A DNA stretch of 64,000 bases from Bacteroidaceae bacterium. GTDB lineage: Bacteria; Bacteroidota; Bacteroidia; Bacteroidales; Bacteroidaceae. A program made the translations under genes and the position numbers. The notes under the pieces were generated by a model. It was not told the origin of the DNA, did no database searches, and saw only the letters and a program-made list of their open reading frames with translations. The stretch is taken from positions 106,155 through 170,154 of the forward strand of contig JAFTYP010000021.1 of the NCBI GenBank assembly GCA_017461345.1, in the 5' to 3' direction. Position 1 is the stretch's first letter, and each line of letters begins with the position of its first letter. Positions 37,283-45,652 of this stretch are shown in pieces.

Positions 37283-37332
37283 TTATGCATAATACGTCGC
37301 CTGATTATCAGCGACATATAGTATGGAGTATT

Positions 37333-38940
37333 TTACTTGATATTCGGCTCCTCAAGACCAAGACCCTTCTTCCTGTCGACAACCTTCAGCACAAAGCCGA
37401 GCAACAGGGCAGCGACTCCCAACAAGGCCAACATTACAAGCGGTGCAGTATAGTCGAACTTCGTGGGGTCGGTAACACCGGGATTTGTAGCATCGAGCAC
37501 CTTGCCAATAAGCATCGGGAAAAGCCACAGACCAATGTTCTGAATCCAGAAGATAAGCGCATAAGCCGAGCCTATCACCTTGGCATCAACCAGTTTTGGC
37601 ACTGAAGGCCACAATGATGCAGGCACAAGCGAGAAACTGGAGCCAAGCACAAGAATGGTAACATAGGCAATAACTGCACCACCTACTGCAGAATCTCTGA
37701 ACAATGGCAACACGAAAGCAAAGGTCAAGTGGCAGAAGATGAGTAACAACGAGCCTAAAATAAGCATCGAAGCCGCCTTGCCCTTATGGTCGACATAAGA
37801 ACCGAGAATCGGGGTAATCAGCACAGCCAACAGTGGGAAAACAGCAAAAATACTCTCAGCAGACTGTCGCATGTAACCCATATAGCAGTAGGCAACAAGT
37901 GACAGGATGCTGATGCCAAGCAATCCATACTTCATGTTGGACTTCTTCTGGAAGTTGCTGGCAAACCCTGCAGCCGCAACAACGAGCATGATGACATACT
38001 GAACAATGGTGACATCAGGCTTTGCCCAGAACGAATCTGCATCGGGAGCCACCAGAGTAAGATTGCACTGAAGCATGTTCACAGCATATTTCTGGAAGGG
38101 GAAGATTGCACTGTAGTAGAGAACACAAAGCAATGCCACAAGCCAGAAACCGCTGGAAGCAAGAATCTGTCCGAGGTCACTAATCTTGAATGGGTCGTCC
38201 TTCTCTTCCGCCTCACCCGTCTGTGCATCGAGTTTTCTGTCCATAAAGAAATAAACAACCATCATGATAAGGGCAATACACATCAAGACAACGCCAAAGG
38301 CTACCGAGCGAGACACACTGACCTGACCACCCAAACGAGCAAAGAAAGGCGAGAAAATCATACACGTTGCCACACCAAGACGTGCCAAAGCCATCTCCGA
38401 ACCCATTGCCAAAGCCATTTCACGGCCCTTGAACCACTTGACGATTCCGCGAGAGACAGTAATACCTGCCATCTCACAGCCACAACCGAAAATCATGAAA
38501 CCCGTGGTAGCAAACTTTGCAGAAGCAGGCATCCCCTCATAAAACGGCGATACACCCAACTCCTCAAACAAAGGTATGTAGTTCAAATTGTTTGTAAACC
38601 ATGCCTCCAAACCACTGCCAACGAAGCCATCGCTCACAGCATACCACTTGATGCAAGCACCAAAAAGCATAAGCGCTGTAGAGAGAAGCATCGTAAAACG
38701 AACACCCATCTTGTCGAGGATAATGCCGGCAAAGATAAGGAAGAAAGCAAAAACGTTGAGGAACACCTCAGAACCCTGCATCGTGCCAAAGGCAGTAGAG
38801 TCCCAACCACGTGTCTCCTGCATCAAATCCTTGATGGGAGAAAGAATGTCCATAAAGATGTAACTGCAGAACATGGCAAGTGCCAAAAGCAGCAAAGCAG
38901 TCCAGCGCATGCCGGCACTGTCGCGAAGAGTCTTTTCCAT
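37333..38940 (-). CDS. Major facilitator superfamily transporter
   Basis: Inner-membrane transporter of 535 residues with about 12 membrane segments. MFS motif A between segments 2 and 3 appears as AGIILDKMGVRF, and MILGS/DHKGKAASMLIL marks the second half. A charged loop of about 45 residues (AQTGEAEEKDDPFKIS) lies between the two halves. The substrate is not readable; proximity to GH92 suggests a sugar, but other organic solutes are possible. The gene stands 42 bp downstream of an S9 peptidase gene on the same strand. Confidence 0.85.
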   Translation of the reverse strand: MEKTLRDSAGMRWTALLLLALAMFCSYIFMDILSPIKDLMQETRGWDSTAFGTMQGSEVFLNVFAFFLIFAGIILDKMGVRFTMLLSTALMLFGACIKWYAVSDGFVGSGLEAWFTNNLNYIPLFEELGVSPFYEGMPASAKFATTGFMIFGCGCEMAGITVSRGIVKWFKGREMALAMGSEMALARLGVATCMIFSPFFARLGGQVSVSRSVAFGVVLMCIALIMMVVYFFMDRKLDAQTGEAEEKDDPFKISDLGQILASSGFWLVALLCVLYYSAIFPFQKYAVNMLQCNLTLVAPDADSFWAKPDVTIVQYVIMLVVAAAGFASNFQKKSNMKYGLLGISILSLVAYCYMGYMRQSAESIFAVFPLLAVLITPILGSYVDHKGKAASMLILGSLLLIFCHLTFAFVLPLFRDSAVGGAVIAYVTILVLGSSFSLVPASLWPSVPKLVDAKVIGSAYALIFWIQNIGLWLFPMLIGKVLDATNPGVTDPTKFDYTAPLVMLALLGVAALLLGFVLKVVDRKKGLGLEEPNIK

Positions 38941-38982
38941 TTACAATTTAACGATTTATTATTTACTACTTTATTTGCTATT

Positions 38983-41199
38983 TCATTCTCGGTTCTCTGC
39001 TCCCAAAGAAGAGTCAGAGGCAGTATTCAGCCACTTGTCGAGCCATGCAAAATAAGTCCTCTGCCAGAGAATACCATTCTGTGGTTTGAGCACCCAGTGA
39101 TTCTCGTCGGGGAAGATGAGCAACTGAGCCTCTATGCCTCTCATACGAGCCGCATTGAAAGCACTCATACCCTGCGTTGCATTGATGCGATAATCCTTTT
39201 CGCCATGTATGCAAAGAATGGGTGTATCCCACTTGTCAACAAAACGATGTGGGCTGTTCTCATAGGTGCGACGTGCCCTTTCTGTTTGGCCCTTATTCCA
39301 ATAGGCATCATCATACTCCCAGTTAGAGAACCAGTTCTCCTCTGTCTCGGTGTACATCGCCTCAAGATTGAAGGCACCATCGTGAGCAATAAAGCATTTG
39401 AAACGACCTTCGTGATGACCAGCAAGGTAATAAACAGAGAAGCCTCCAAACGAAGCACCAACGGCAGCCAAACGGTCCTTATCCACATACGGAAGGTTTT
39501 CGACAGCATCGTCAATGGCAGACATGTAGTCCTTCATGCACTGTCCGGTCCAGTCACCACTTATCTCTTCCAACCATTCCTGGCCGAATCCGGGCACGCC
39601 TCTGCGATTAGGAGCAATCACCACATAACCCTGCGATGCCATAATCATAAAGTTCCAACGATAACTCCAGAACTGTGACACGGCACTTTGCGGTCCGCCT
39701 TCACAGAAAAGCAACGTTGGATACTTCTTTGAAGCATCGAAATGAGGAGGCAAGACAACCCACGTGAGCATCTCCTTTCCGTCGGTTGTTTTCACCCAAC
39801 GTTGTTCTACAGTAGGCTTCGCCATTTGGTCGAGGATGTCCTTATTGACTTCCGTAATCTGCACAACCTTTGTCTCGGCAATGCTGTCGCCAGGAGTCAC
39901 CAGATAAAGGTCGGAAGGTTCTATAAAACTATGGCGTTCAGCCAAAAGCAAAGTGTTGCTAATCACCTGCAAGGAACCAAAGTCTGCCATATCCCTGGTA
40001 AGTTGTTTAACCTCACCCTTCAAATCGGTCTTGTACAGATTCTCGGTACCATGCCAAACACCTATGAAATATAATGTATAAGAGTCCGGTGCCCAACCAT
40101 AATCGTCAACACTGGAATCGAATGACTCGGTAACGTAGGACTTCGTTCCCTCCTTCAAATCATAAATACAAAGACGGTTGCGATCGCTTTCATAGCCATC
40201 TCTCTCCATTGACAACCATGCCAAATAGCGTCCGTCGGGAGAGAACTTCGGGTTGGTATCGTAGCCGACGTTATAGTCCGCTGCTTGTTGGTTAACACCC
40301 TGAGTACTGAACGATTTTGTTGGCTCGACGGCTGGAGCCTGATAGTTGGCAGGCTTACAGAGATTTCTTGTTTCCTTAGTTTCAATATCATAAAGGAAAA
40401 TATCGGAGTCGGTAGAGATGCTGTAAGCAAGTCCGGTCTTCTTGCGACAAGTATAAGCAATCTGTTTGGAGTCAATGCTCCATGCTAATTGTTCCATACC
40501 TCCAAATGGTTCCATTGGACACTCATAAGGCTCTCCCTCAAGTATATCCTGCATGTCTGAGGCAATCTTATCACCATCTACAACAGCCACAAAAGGATGT
40601 TGAATGCTCTCTACATAATGGTCCCAATGGCGGTACATCAAATCGTTCACCACACGACCGGTCGCATAGGGTAAATCTTCTGGGTTCTCTTGAATAATCT
40701 CATTGAAGTCGATGCTCTTCAAAAGAATAACTTTCTTGCAATCCGGAGAGAACATAAAACCTTCCACCTTGCCATCGGTCTGAGACATCTGCTTACGTTT
40801 GTCGCCATTTACAGACATCATCCACACCTCGCCTCCTTTAAGGAAAGCAATGGTTTCGTTGTTCATCCATTGAGCATCGGTCTCATTGTCTGCGTCCGTC
40901 GTCAGTTGACGCTGTTCGGTTCCGTCGGCATTCATCATCCAAAGAACCTGATGACTCTTGTTGTCCTTAACACTGTAATAGCCCATCTGGAAAACAATGT
41001 GCTTACCATCAGGCGAAGGCTGATATGCGCCTATACGGCTCATTGCCCAAAGTGCTTCGGGTGTCATCACATCACTTTCGAGTTGTATGGTTTGCCTCTC
41101 TATGTTCACCTCGTTATTCTCTTTCTGTACACCACAAGCGGTACATAACAAGACCGCTGCGCCAAAGATTGCTTTTAACTTCATATTGACTCTAAACAT
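38983..41199 (-). CDS. S9 family prolyl oligopeptidase-type lipoprotein
   Basis: Serine peptidase of the prolyl-oligopeptidase (DPP/acylaminoacyl) family, 738 residues. The N-terminal signal carries a possible lipobox (LLCTAC). A beta-propeller domain (about 50-430; repeats like SPDGKHIVFQMG and SPDCKKVI) precedes an alpha/beta-hydrolase domain with nucleophile GASFGG, acid D in HGEKDYRI and H in DENHWV. It cleaves short peptides at the cell surface or periplasm (family inference). An alternative start is the ATG five codons later (41184), which fits a signal peptide better. yidC ends 3 bp upstream. Confidence 0.9.
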   Translation of the reverse strand: MFRVNMKLKAIFGAAVLLCTACGVQKENNEVNIERQTIQLESDVMTPEALWAMSRIGAYQPSPDGKHIVFQMGYYSVKDNKSHQVLWMMNADGTEQRQLTTDADNETDAQWMNNETIAFLKGGEVWMMSVNGDKRKQMSQTDGKVEGFMFSPDCKKVILLKSIDFNEIIQENPEDLPYATGRVVNDLMYRHWDHYVESIQHPFVAVVDGDKIASDMQDILEGEPYECPMEPFGGMEQLAWSIDSKQIAYTCRKKTGLAYSISTDSDIFLYDIETKETRNLCKPANYQAPAVEPTKSFSTQGVNQQAADYNVGYDTNPKFSPDGRYLAWLSMERDGYESDRNRLCIYDLKEGTKSYVTESFDSSVDDYGWAPDSYTLYFIGVWHGTENLYKTDLKGEVKQLTRDMADFGSLQVISNTLLLAERHSFIEPSDLYLVTPGDSIAETKVVQITEVNKDILDQMAKPTVEQRWVKTTDGKEMLTWVVLPPHFDASKKYPTLLFCEGGPQSAVSQFWSYRWNFMIMASQGYVVIAPNRRGVPGFGQEWLEEISGDWTGQCMKDYMSAIDDAVENLPYVDKDRLAAVGASFGGFSVYYLAGHHEGRFKCFIAHDGAFNLEAMYTETEENWFSNWEYDDAYWNKGQTERARRTYENSPHRFVDKWDTPILCIHGEKDYRINATQGMSAFNAARMRGIEAQLLIFPDENHWVLKPQNGILWQRTYFAWLDKWLNTASDSSLGAENRE

Positions 41200-41202
41200 G
41201 TT

Positions 41203-43062
41203 TTATTTGCGACCACGGGCTTGCTGTTCCTGCTGCATCTTCTGCAATGCCTCGAGTCGTGCCTGAAGACCAGACATTTTCTTCGGATCGTTCTTATGTT
41301 GCTCACGATAAGCCTCAAGACTTGCCAAAAGTTTTGCGTCGTCTGTTGACCAACGCAAGTACCACATAGTAATGATACTGAGCAAACCTGAAACGAAATA
41401 ATAGTAACTCAAACCGCTACTGTAGTTATTGAACATGAAGAAGAACATCAAAGGCATGAGATACATCATCCACTGCATCATCTTCATCTGTTGTGCTTGC
41501 TCGCCAGTGAACTGGTTCTGCTGTTGGCGCATTGATATCCATGTATTGATGAGGTTCGTTGCACTAAAGAGGAGACAGAAGATGCTGAGGTGATTTCCTA
41601 TCAGCCAAAGGTCTGCATCCCAACGGATAAGGTCGTCGTAAGCGCTCAAGTCGTCTGCCCAAAGGAAACTCTCACCACGAAGGTCGATGGCATTTGGAAT
41701 GAAGTTGAACAAAGCCAACCAGATTGGCATCTGTATGAGCATTGGCAGACAACCACCCATTGGGCTAACGCCATACTGGCTATAAACCTGCATCATTGCC
41801 TGCTGCTTCTGCATTGCTTGGTCGGGATTAGGATATTGTTTTGTTATTTCGTCGAGTTTCGGTTTAAGGACACGCATCTTTGCGCTGCTCATGTAACTCT
41901 TCTTCTGTGTTGGCCAGACTATGATTTTAACAATCACTGTCAAGAGCAACAGCACGATACCCATAGGCAATCCCATTGCCTTGAGCCAGTCGAAGATATA
42001 AAGGATTGACCAACGGTTGATGAAACGGAAGAAAGACCAGCCCAGATAAACAAGTTCGTCAAGATCTGCATCCGAGCCATAGGCCGTCATCTTGCTGTGT
42101 GACTGAAGGACATGGAAGTCATTCGGGCCAAGATACATCTGCAAATGAGTGGCATCCTTTCCTGTCGCATCAAACGGAACCTGGAAAGAAGCCTCGTATC
42201 GTTTTAAATAATCCTTCTCGTCGGGAAGTTGTGTTGTTGAGAGCGATGCCTGTGTCATTGGCTGAGAACCTATGAGGACTGCACTGAAGAACTGGTTCTT
42301 GAAAGCGATCCATTCCAATGCTTCTTCTGGTTTCTTACTCTCGTCGCTCGTCTCACTGAGTTGCTTGACACTTTTTTCCTGACGTTTATATGTAAGCGAA
42401 CTGTAACGGTTCTCGAAGTCTGCACCCTTCTCCTGTTGAGGAATACGTGCAACCCATTCAACAAGAAGATTGCTTGCTCCAGGCATTGCCATTCCTTCCA
42501 TTCCTTCGCTAACGATTTCCATGTCGAGCATATAAGATTCAGGACGGAGCGTATAACGAACCTGTAATTGCTTTCCTCCTTGCTCTGCAACAAACATAAC
42601 GGAAGAATCTGTCTGTTCTGCAACATTGAAACAGAGGTCGGCAAGACAGAGATTCTGCTGTTTGAGGGGCAATGTCAGTCGCATCGAAGCGTCTTCCTTG
42701 CCAAGAATAACAACATCGCCTTCTCTGCGACGGCTCTTATAACCAATAATCTCGGCATCTTCTACGACGGCACCCTTGCTATTGATGCCGACCTTTACCT
42801 TTTCGTTCTGAAGGAGTACGCGCTGTCCTTCGCCTGCAAATTGTGAGAAGAAAAGAGTACTGCTATCGGGAGTAACTGAAGTTGTGGTAAGCACTTGGCT
42901 GTTTGCCTGCTCTGCTTCTGCCTGCTTTTGCTGTTCTACGGCAGCGATGCTGTCTCTTTGTGCCATTGCCTTCAGTTCTTCGGAACTGGGCTGGCTGTAC
43001 CAACTGAAACCGATGACAACGAGTGCAATGAGAATAAATCCTGTAATTGTATTCTTATCCAT
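41203..43062 (-). CDS. yidC: Membrane protein insertase YidC
   Basis: Oxa1-superfamily insertase placing proteins in the inner membrane, 619 residues. Long form: one N-terminal segment (TGFILIALVVIGFSWY), a large periplasmic beta domain (about 30-345), and the insertase core with RWSILYIFDWLKAMGLPMG, KKSYMSSAKMRVLKPKLDEI, SPMGGCLPMLIQMPIWLALF and a C-terminal Q/R-rich tail. Full length for Bacteroidetes. It shares a divergent promoter region with the DUF3078 gene and may be co-transcribed with the S9 peptidase 3 bp downstream. Confidence 0.97.
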   Translation of the reverse strand: MDKNTITGFILIALVVIGFSWYSQPSSEELKAMAQRDSIAAVEQQKQAEAEQANSQVLTTTSVTPDSSTLFFSQFAGEGQRVLLQNEKVKVGINSKGAVVEDAEIIGYKSRRREGDVVILGKEDASMRLTLPLKQQNLCLADLCFNVAEQTDSSVMFVAEQGGKQLQVRYTLRPESYMLDMEIVSEGMEGMAMPGASNLLVEWVARIPQQEKGADFENRYSSLTYKRQEKSVKQLSETSDESKKPEEALEWIAFKNQFFSAVLIGSQPMTQASLSTTQLPDEKDYLKRYEASFQVPFDATGKDATHLQMYLGPNDFHVLQSHSKMTAYGSDADLDELVYLGWSFFRFINRWSILYIFDWLKAMGLPMGIVLLLLTVIVKIIVWPTQKKSYMSSAKMRVLKPKLDEITKQYPNPDQAMQKQQAMMQVYSQYGVSPMGGCLPMLIQMPIWLALFNFIPNAIDLRGESFLWADDLSAYDDLIRWDADLWLIGNHLSIFCLLFSATNLINTWISMRQQQNQFTGEQAQQMKMMQWMMYLMPLMFFFMFNNYSSGLSYYYFVSGLLSIITMWYLRWSTDDAKLLASLEAYREQHKNDPKKMSGLQARLEALQKMQQEQQARGRK

Positions 43063-43138
43063 GATGTTTTATGTGTTTTCTGCTGATTTGTTTCAACCTA
43101 AACGGCAACAAACGTGCCTTTTGTATATTACGGGCGAG

Positions 43139-43146
43139 CAAAGTTA
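43139..43146 (-). promoter_or_regulatory. -7 box of yidC
   Basis: TAACTTTG on the minus strand, 76 bp before the yidC ATG, divergent from the DUF3078 promoter. Confidence 0.45.
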
Positions 43147-43189
43147 TAAAAAAGTTCATAGTTCATGGTCTTAGTTCGCATTTATTTTG

Positions 43190-43197
43190 TACTTTTG
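43190..43197 (+). promoter_or_regulatory. -7 box of the DUF3078 gene
   Basis: TACTTTTG ending 16 bp before ATG 43214. It overlaps the codons that an earlier start (43187) would use, which supports the later start. Confidence 0.5.
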
Positions 43198-43213
43198 CAC
43201 AAAATTGGGAGAA

Positions 43214-44557
43214 ATGAAGCGTTTAATAATACTTTTCTGTATCTGCACGATGGCTTTGGATGCTTATTGTGCATCACAAACAGAAAACGAAGAAATAATA
43301 ACAGAAAGAAGCGACTCGGTGACCAATGCGGTTACCGACTCAATTTCTTTAGTCGACAAGTATCTTGCCATTATTGATACGTTGGCAAAAGAACGCGATG
43401 TACTTAACGCTACGACAACGCCGTCCACACCCAATGCCTATTACTATCAACTTCTTTCTCCTCCTGCTCTTTATCAATCATCGCTTCAGCAAATGATGAG
43501 CGAGACGGACACTTCTTGTCCCGACCCTCAACTTCAGCGGCTCTATGCCTCGCGAAGAGCCTTGTCCTCTCTTTATACCGATGCTCCTTGGCTGGTTACA
43601 CAGACAGAAAGCGACATCATGGGGCAGGCGAGCATCCGAGACGACGTGAACGAGATTCTGCAAAGTTCCGACAAACTGGCCGACAAGGTGGTCGATTCCA
43701 AACTGACGCCTGAAATAAACGAACCGGTGGAAGTCATTACACGCAGACCAAACTTCTGGAAATTCTCGGGTGATGTTTCGTTACAATTCGTTCAGAACTT
43801 CTTCTCCGACAACTGGTACAGAGGTGGCGAGACGAACGTCACCGGCAACCTTAACATGACATTGAGGGCGAACTACAACGACCAGCGCAAGATAAGTTGG
43901 GACAATGAAGTGAATATTCAGTTGGGTTTCCAAACGACGAAAAACGACGAAAAACGTTCCTTCCACCCTTCGCAAAACCTGCTGCGCTACACCACCAATG
44001 CCGGCTATAAAGCATGGAAGACTCTTTCCTACTCTTTGCAGGTCATCATGCAGACTCAGATTGCTCCCAATGTTCAAAGGAATAGCGACAAGGTCAACTC
44101 CAAGATTCTTTCCCCCCTTGAAGTAACCGTTGCCCCGGGTATGAAGTGGAATTTTGCTGCCGGCAAGAAGAAACAGTTCACAGGCCAACTCAACGTGGCT
44201 CCTCTTGCCATGAAGGTTCTCTATGTCCACGACGACGACATCGTAAAGAATTATGGCCTTGAGGAAGACACACACAGCAAGTTCACTTTCGGTCCTAACG
44301 TCACACTGAACACACGATGGCAGATATGCAAGCAGATTTCATGGTCGAGCCGCATATATTGGATGAGCAACTTCGAGTATAACATTCTGGAATGGGAGAA
44401 CACCATCGACTTTTCCGTTACAAAACTCATCAACACTCAGCTGTATCTCTATCCGCGTTTCGACAACAGCAACGAAGGCTATCGCAAAAAAAGTCGCTTC
44501 GACACATACTTCATGTTCAGGGAATTCCTCAGCCTTGGCTTGAAATATAACTTCTAA
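43214..44557 (+). CDS. DUF3078 outer-membrane-type protein
   Basis: Predicted exported protein of 447 residues from ATG 43214 (signal peptide ending DAYC/ASQ). The earlier in-frame start at 43187 is disfavoured because it overlaps the promoter. A low-complexity segment (residues 20-110) precedes a beta-rich DUF3078 domain from about 175 (WKFSGDVSLQFVQNFFSDNW) to the C-terminal aromatic strand LSLGLKYNF, as in outer-membrane barrels. Function unknown; Bacteroidetes-specific family. The following engB gene starts 57 bp later. Confidence 0.82.
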   Translation: MKRLIILFCICTMALDAYCASQTENEEIITERSDSVTNAVTDSISLVDKYLAIIDTLAKERDVLNATTTPSTPNAYYYQLLSPPALYQSSLQQMMSETDTSCPDPQLQRLYASRRALSSLYTDAPWLVTQTESDIMGQASIRDDVNEILQSSDKLADKVVDSKLTPEINEPVEVITRRPNFWKFSGDVSLQFVQNFFSDNWYRGGETNVTGNLNMTLRANYNDQRKISWDNEVNIQLGFQTTKNDEKRSFHPSQNLLRYTTNAGYKAWKTLSYSLQVIMQTQIAPNVQRNSDKVNSKILSPLEVTVAPGMKWNFAAGKKKQFTGQLNVAPLAMKVLYVHDDDIVKNYGLEEDTHSKFTFGPNVTLNTRWQICKQISWSSRIYWMSNFEYNILEWENTIDFSVTKLINTQLYLYPRFDNSNEGYRKKSRFDTYFMFREFLSLGLKYNF

Positions 44558-44614
44558 CTCTTAAACCAAAAACACTGCTTCACGGAGGACAGGAGCGAGT
44601 TGAAAAGGAGTCTC

Positions 44615-45208
44615 ATGATTATCAAATCTGCCGAATATACCATTAGCAGTGCCCGCGTGGACCAATGTCCGCAGGGAGAACTGCCCGAATTTGCTTTCAT
44701 CGGTCGAAGCAACGTTGGCAAATCGAGCCTCATCAATATGCTGACGGGCAAAACTCATTTGGCCAAAACCTCCGCCACACCTGGCAAGACGGTCCTCATC
44801 AACCATTTCCTTATCAATGGGAACTGGTATCTGGTGGACCTTCCCGGCTATGGTTATGCACGCAGAGGCATGGGGCAACGGGAACAGTTTCAGCAGATGA
44901 TAAGCGGCTATATCCTGCAGCGGCCACAAATGATGAACCTCTTTCTGCTCATCGATTCACGACACGAGCCACAACGCATCGATTTGGAGTTCATCGAGTG
45001 GCTGGGAGAGAACAGCATCCCGTTTAGCATCGTTTTCACGAAAGCCGACAAAATGTCGCGAGGCAAACTCGCCGCAAACATCAGACTCTACCTCAATACG
45101 CTTTCCAGGCAATGGGAAGAACTGCCGCCATACTTCGTGACAAGCAGCGAAACAAGGCAAGGCAGAGAGGAAGTTCTTGACTGCATCGAGGCAATCATGC
45201 GAGGTTAG
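44615..45208 (+). CDS. engB: Ribosome-biogenesis GTPase EngB (YihA/YsxC)
   Basis: Small GTPase needed for 50S subunit assembly, 197 residues from ATG 44615. A TTG at 44600 would add five residues, but AAGGAG (44605-44610) just upstream of the ATG and the family start [10 protein letters not shown] favour the ATG. The G motifs are complete: GRSNVGKSS (G1), the G2 threonine in SATPGKT, DLPGYG (G3), TKAD (G4) and TSS (G5). One of the few genes here with a visible Shine-Dalgarno. Repeat array H follows about 100 bp after the stop. Confidence 0.97.
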   Translation: MIIKSAEYTISSARVDQCPQGELPEFAFIGRSNVGKSSLINMLTGKTHLAKTSATPGKTVLINHFLINGNWYLVDLPGYGYARRGMGQREQFQQMISGYILQRPQMMNLFLLIDSRHEPQRIDLEFIEWLGENSIPFSIVFTKADKMSRGKLAANIRLYLNTLSRQWEELPPYFVTSSETRQGREEVLDCIEAIMRG

Positions 45209-45302
45209 CATTGTCACGAAAAACACCCTTTTACTTTCTTTTTGTCACTTCGATTCCCGACGCCATACGGCACAAAATAGAACGGAAAACAGGAAAGAAA
45301 CA

Positions 45303-45391
45303 GGCTTCACAAGAGAAGTCTGCCGACTTAACGTGTATAGTTTGACAACTTCACGTGTGTAATTTGACAACTTCACGTGTGTAGTTTGGCA
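45303..45391. repeat. 22-bp periodic array H (CACAAGAG, AACGTG and CACGTG units)
   Basis: Cores at 45308 (CACAAGAG), 45330 (AACGTGTA), 45352 (CACGTGTG) and 45374 (CACGTGTG), all exactly 22 bp apart. Right arms are AAGTC, TAGTT, TAATT and TAGTT. The joins carry TGACAACTT or TGCCGACTT. Shares the AACGTGTATAGTT unit with array E. Confidence 0.9.
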
Positions 45392-45430
45392 AAATTCCTC
45401 AACTGATTACCCCACAAAAAGCGCAAAATA

Positions 45431-45460
45431 ACCCGACTTTCCACTCGAAATCGGGCTTTT
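45431..45460. terminator. Possible bidirectional terminator
   Basis: Stem CCCGA (45432-45436) with TCGGG (45451-45455), extended by TTT/AAA across one bulged base, followed by cttttcccc on the plus strand and by ttatttt on the minus strand. Weaker than the other terminators in the window. Confidence 0.45.
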
Positions 45461-45652
45461 CCCCTATCGTCGACATATCGGCCAAAGTATAACTCCCACA
45501 GCCTCAGCGGACTAACAAATTAACATTTCCTTGCGAAAATCCGTACCCCCGTACAGGACATGAAATCCAAAGGCATTCTCCCCGTTCCACAACAAAGCAG
45601 AAAGTAAGCAAAACCGACCTTGTGGCTTACATTTTGTCAGACAGAAAATGCC

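Larger units (their letters stand above)
45209..45652. other. 444-bp convergent intergenic region between engB and lptD
   Basis: Contains repeat array H (45303-45391) and a hairpin CCCGA/TCGGG (45432-45455) with T-rich flanks on both strands that could terminate both genes. The remaining 200 bp (45456-45652) shows no gene or clear structure. Confidence 0.65.
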
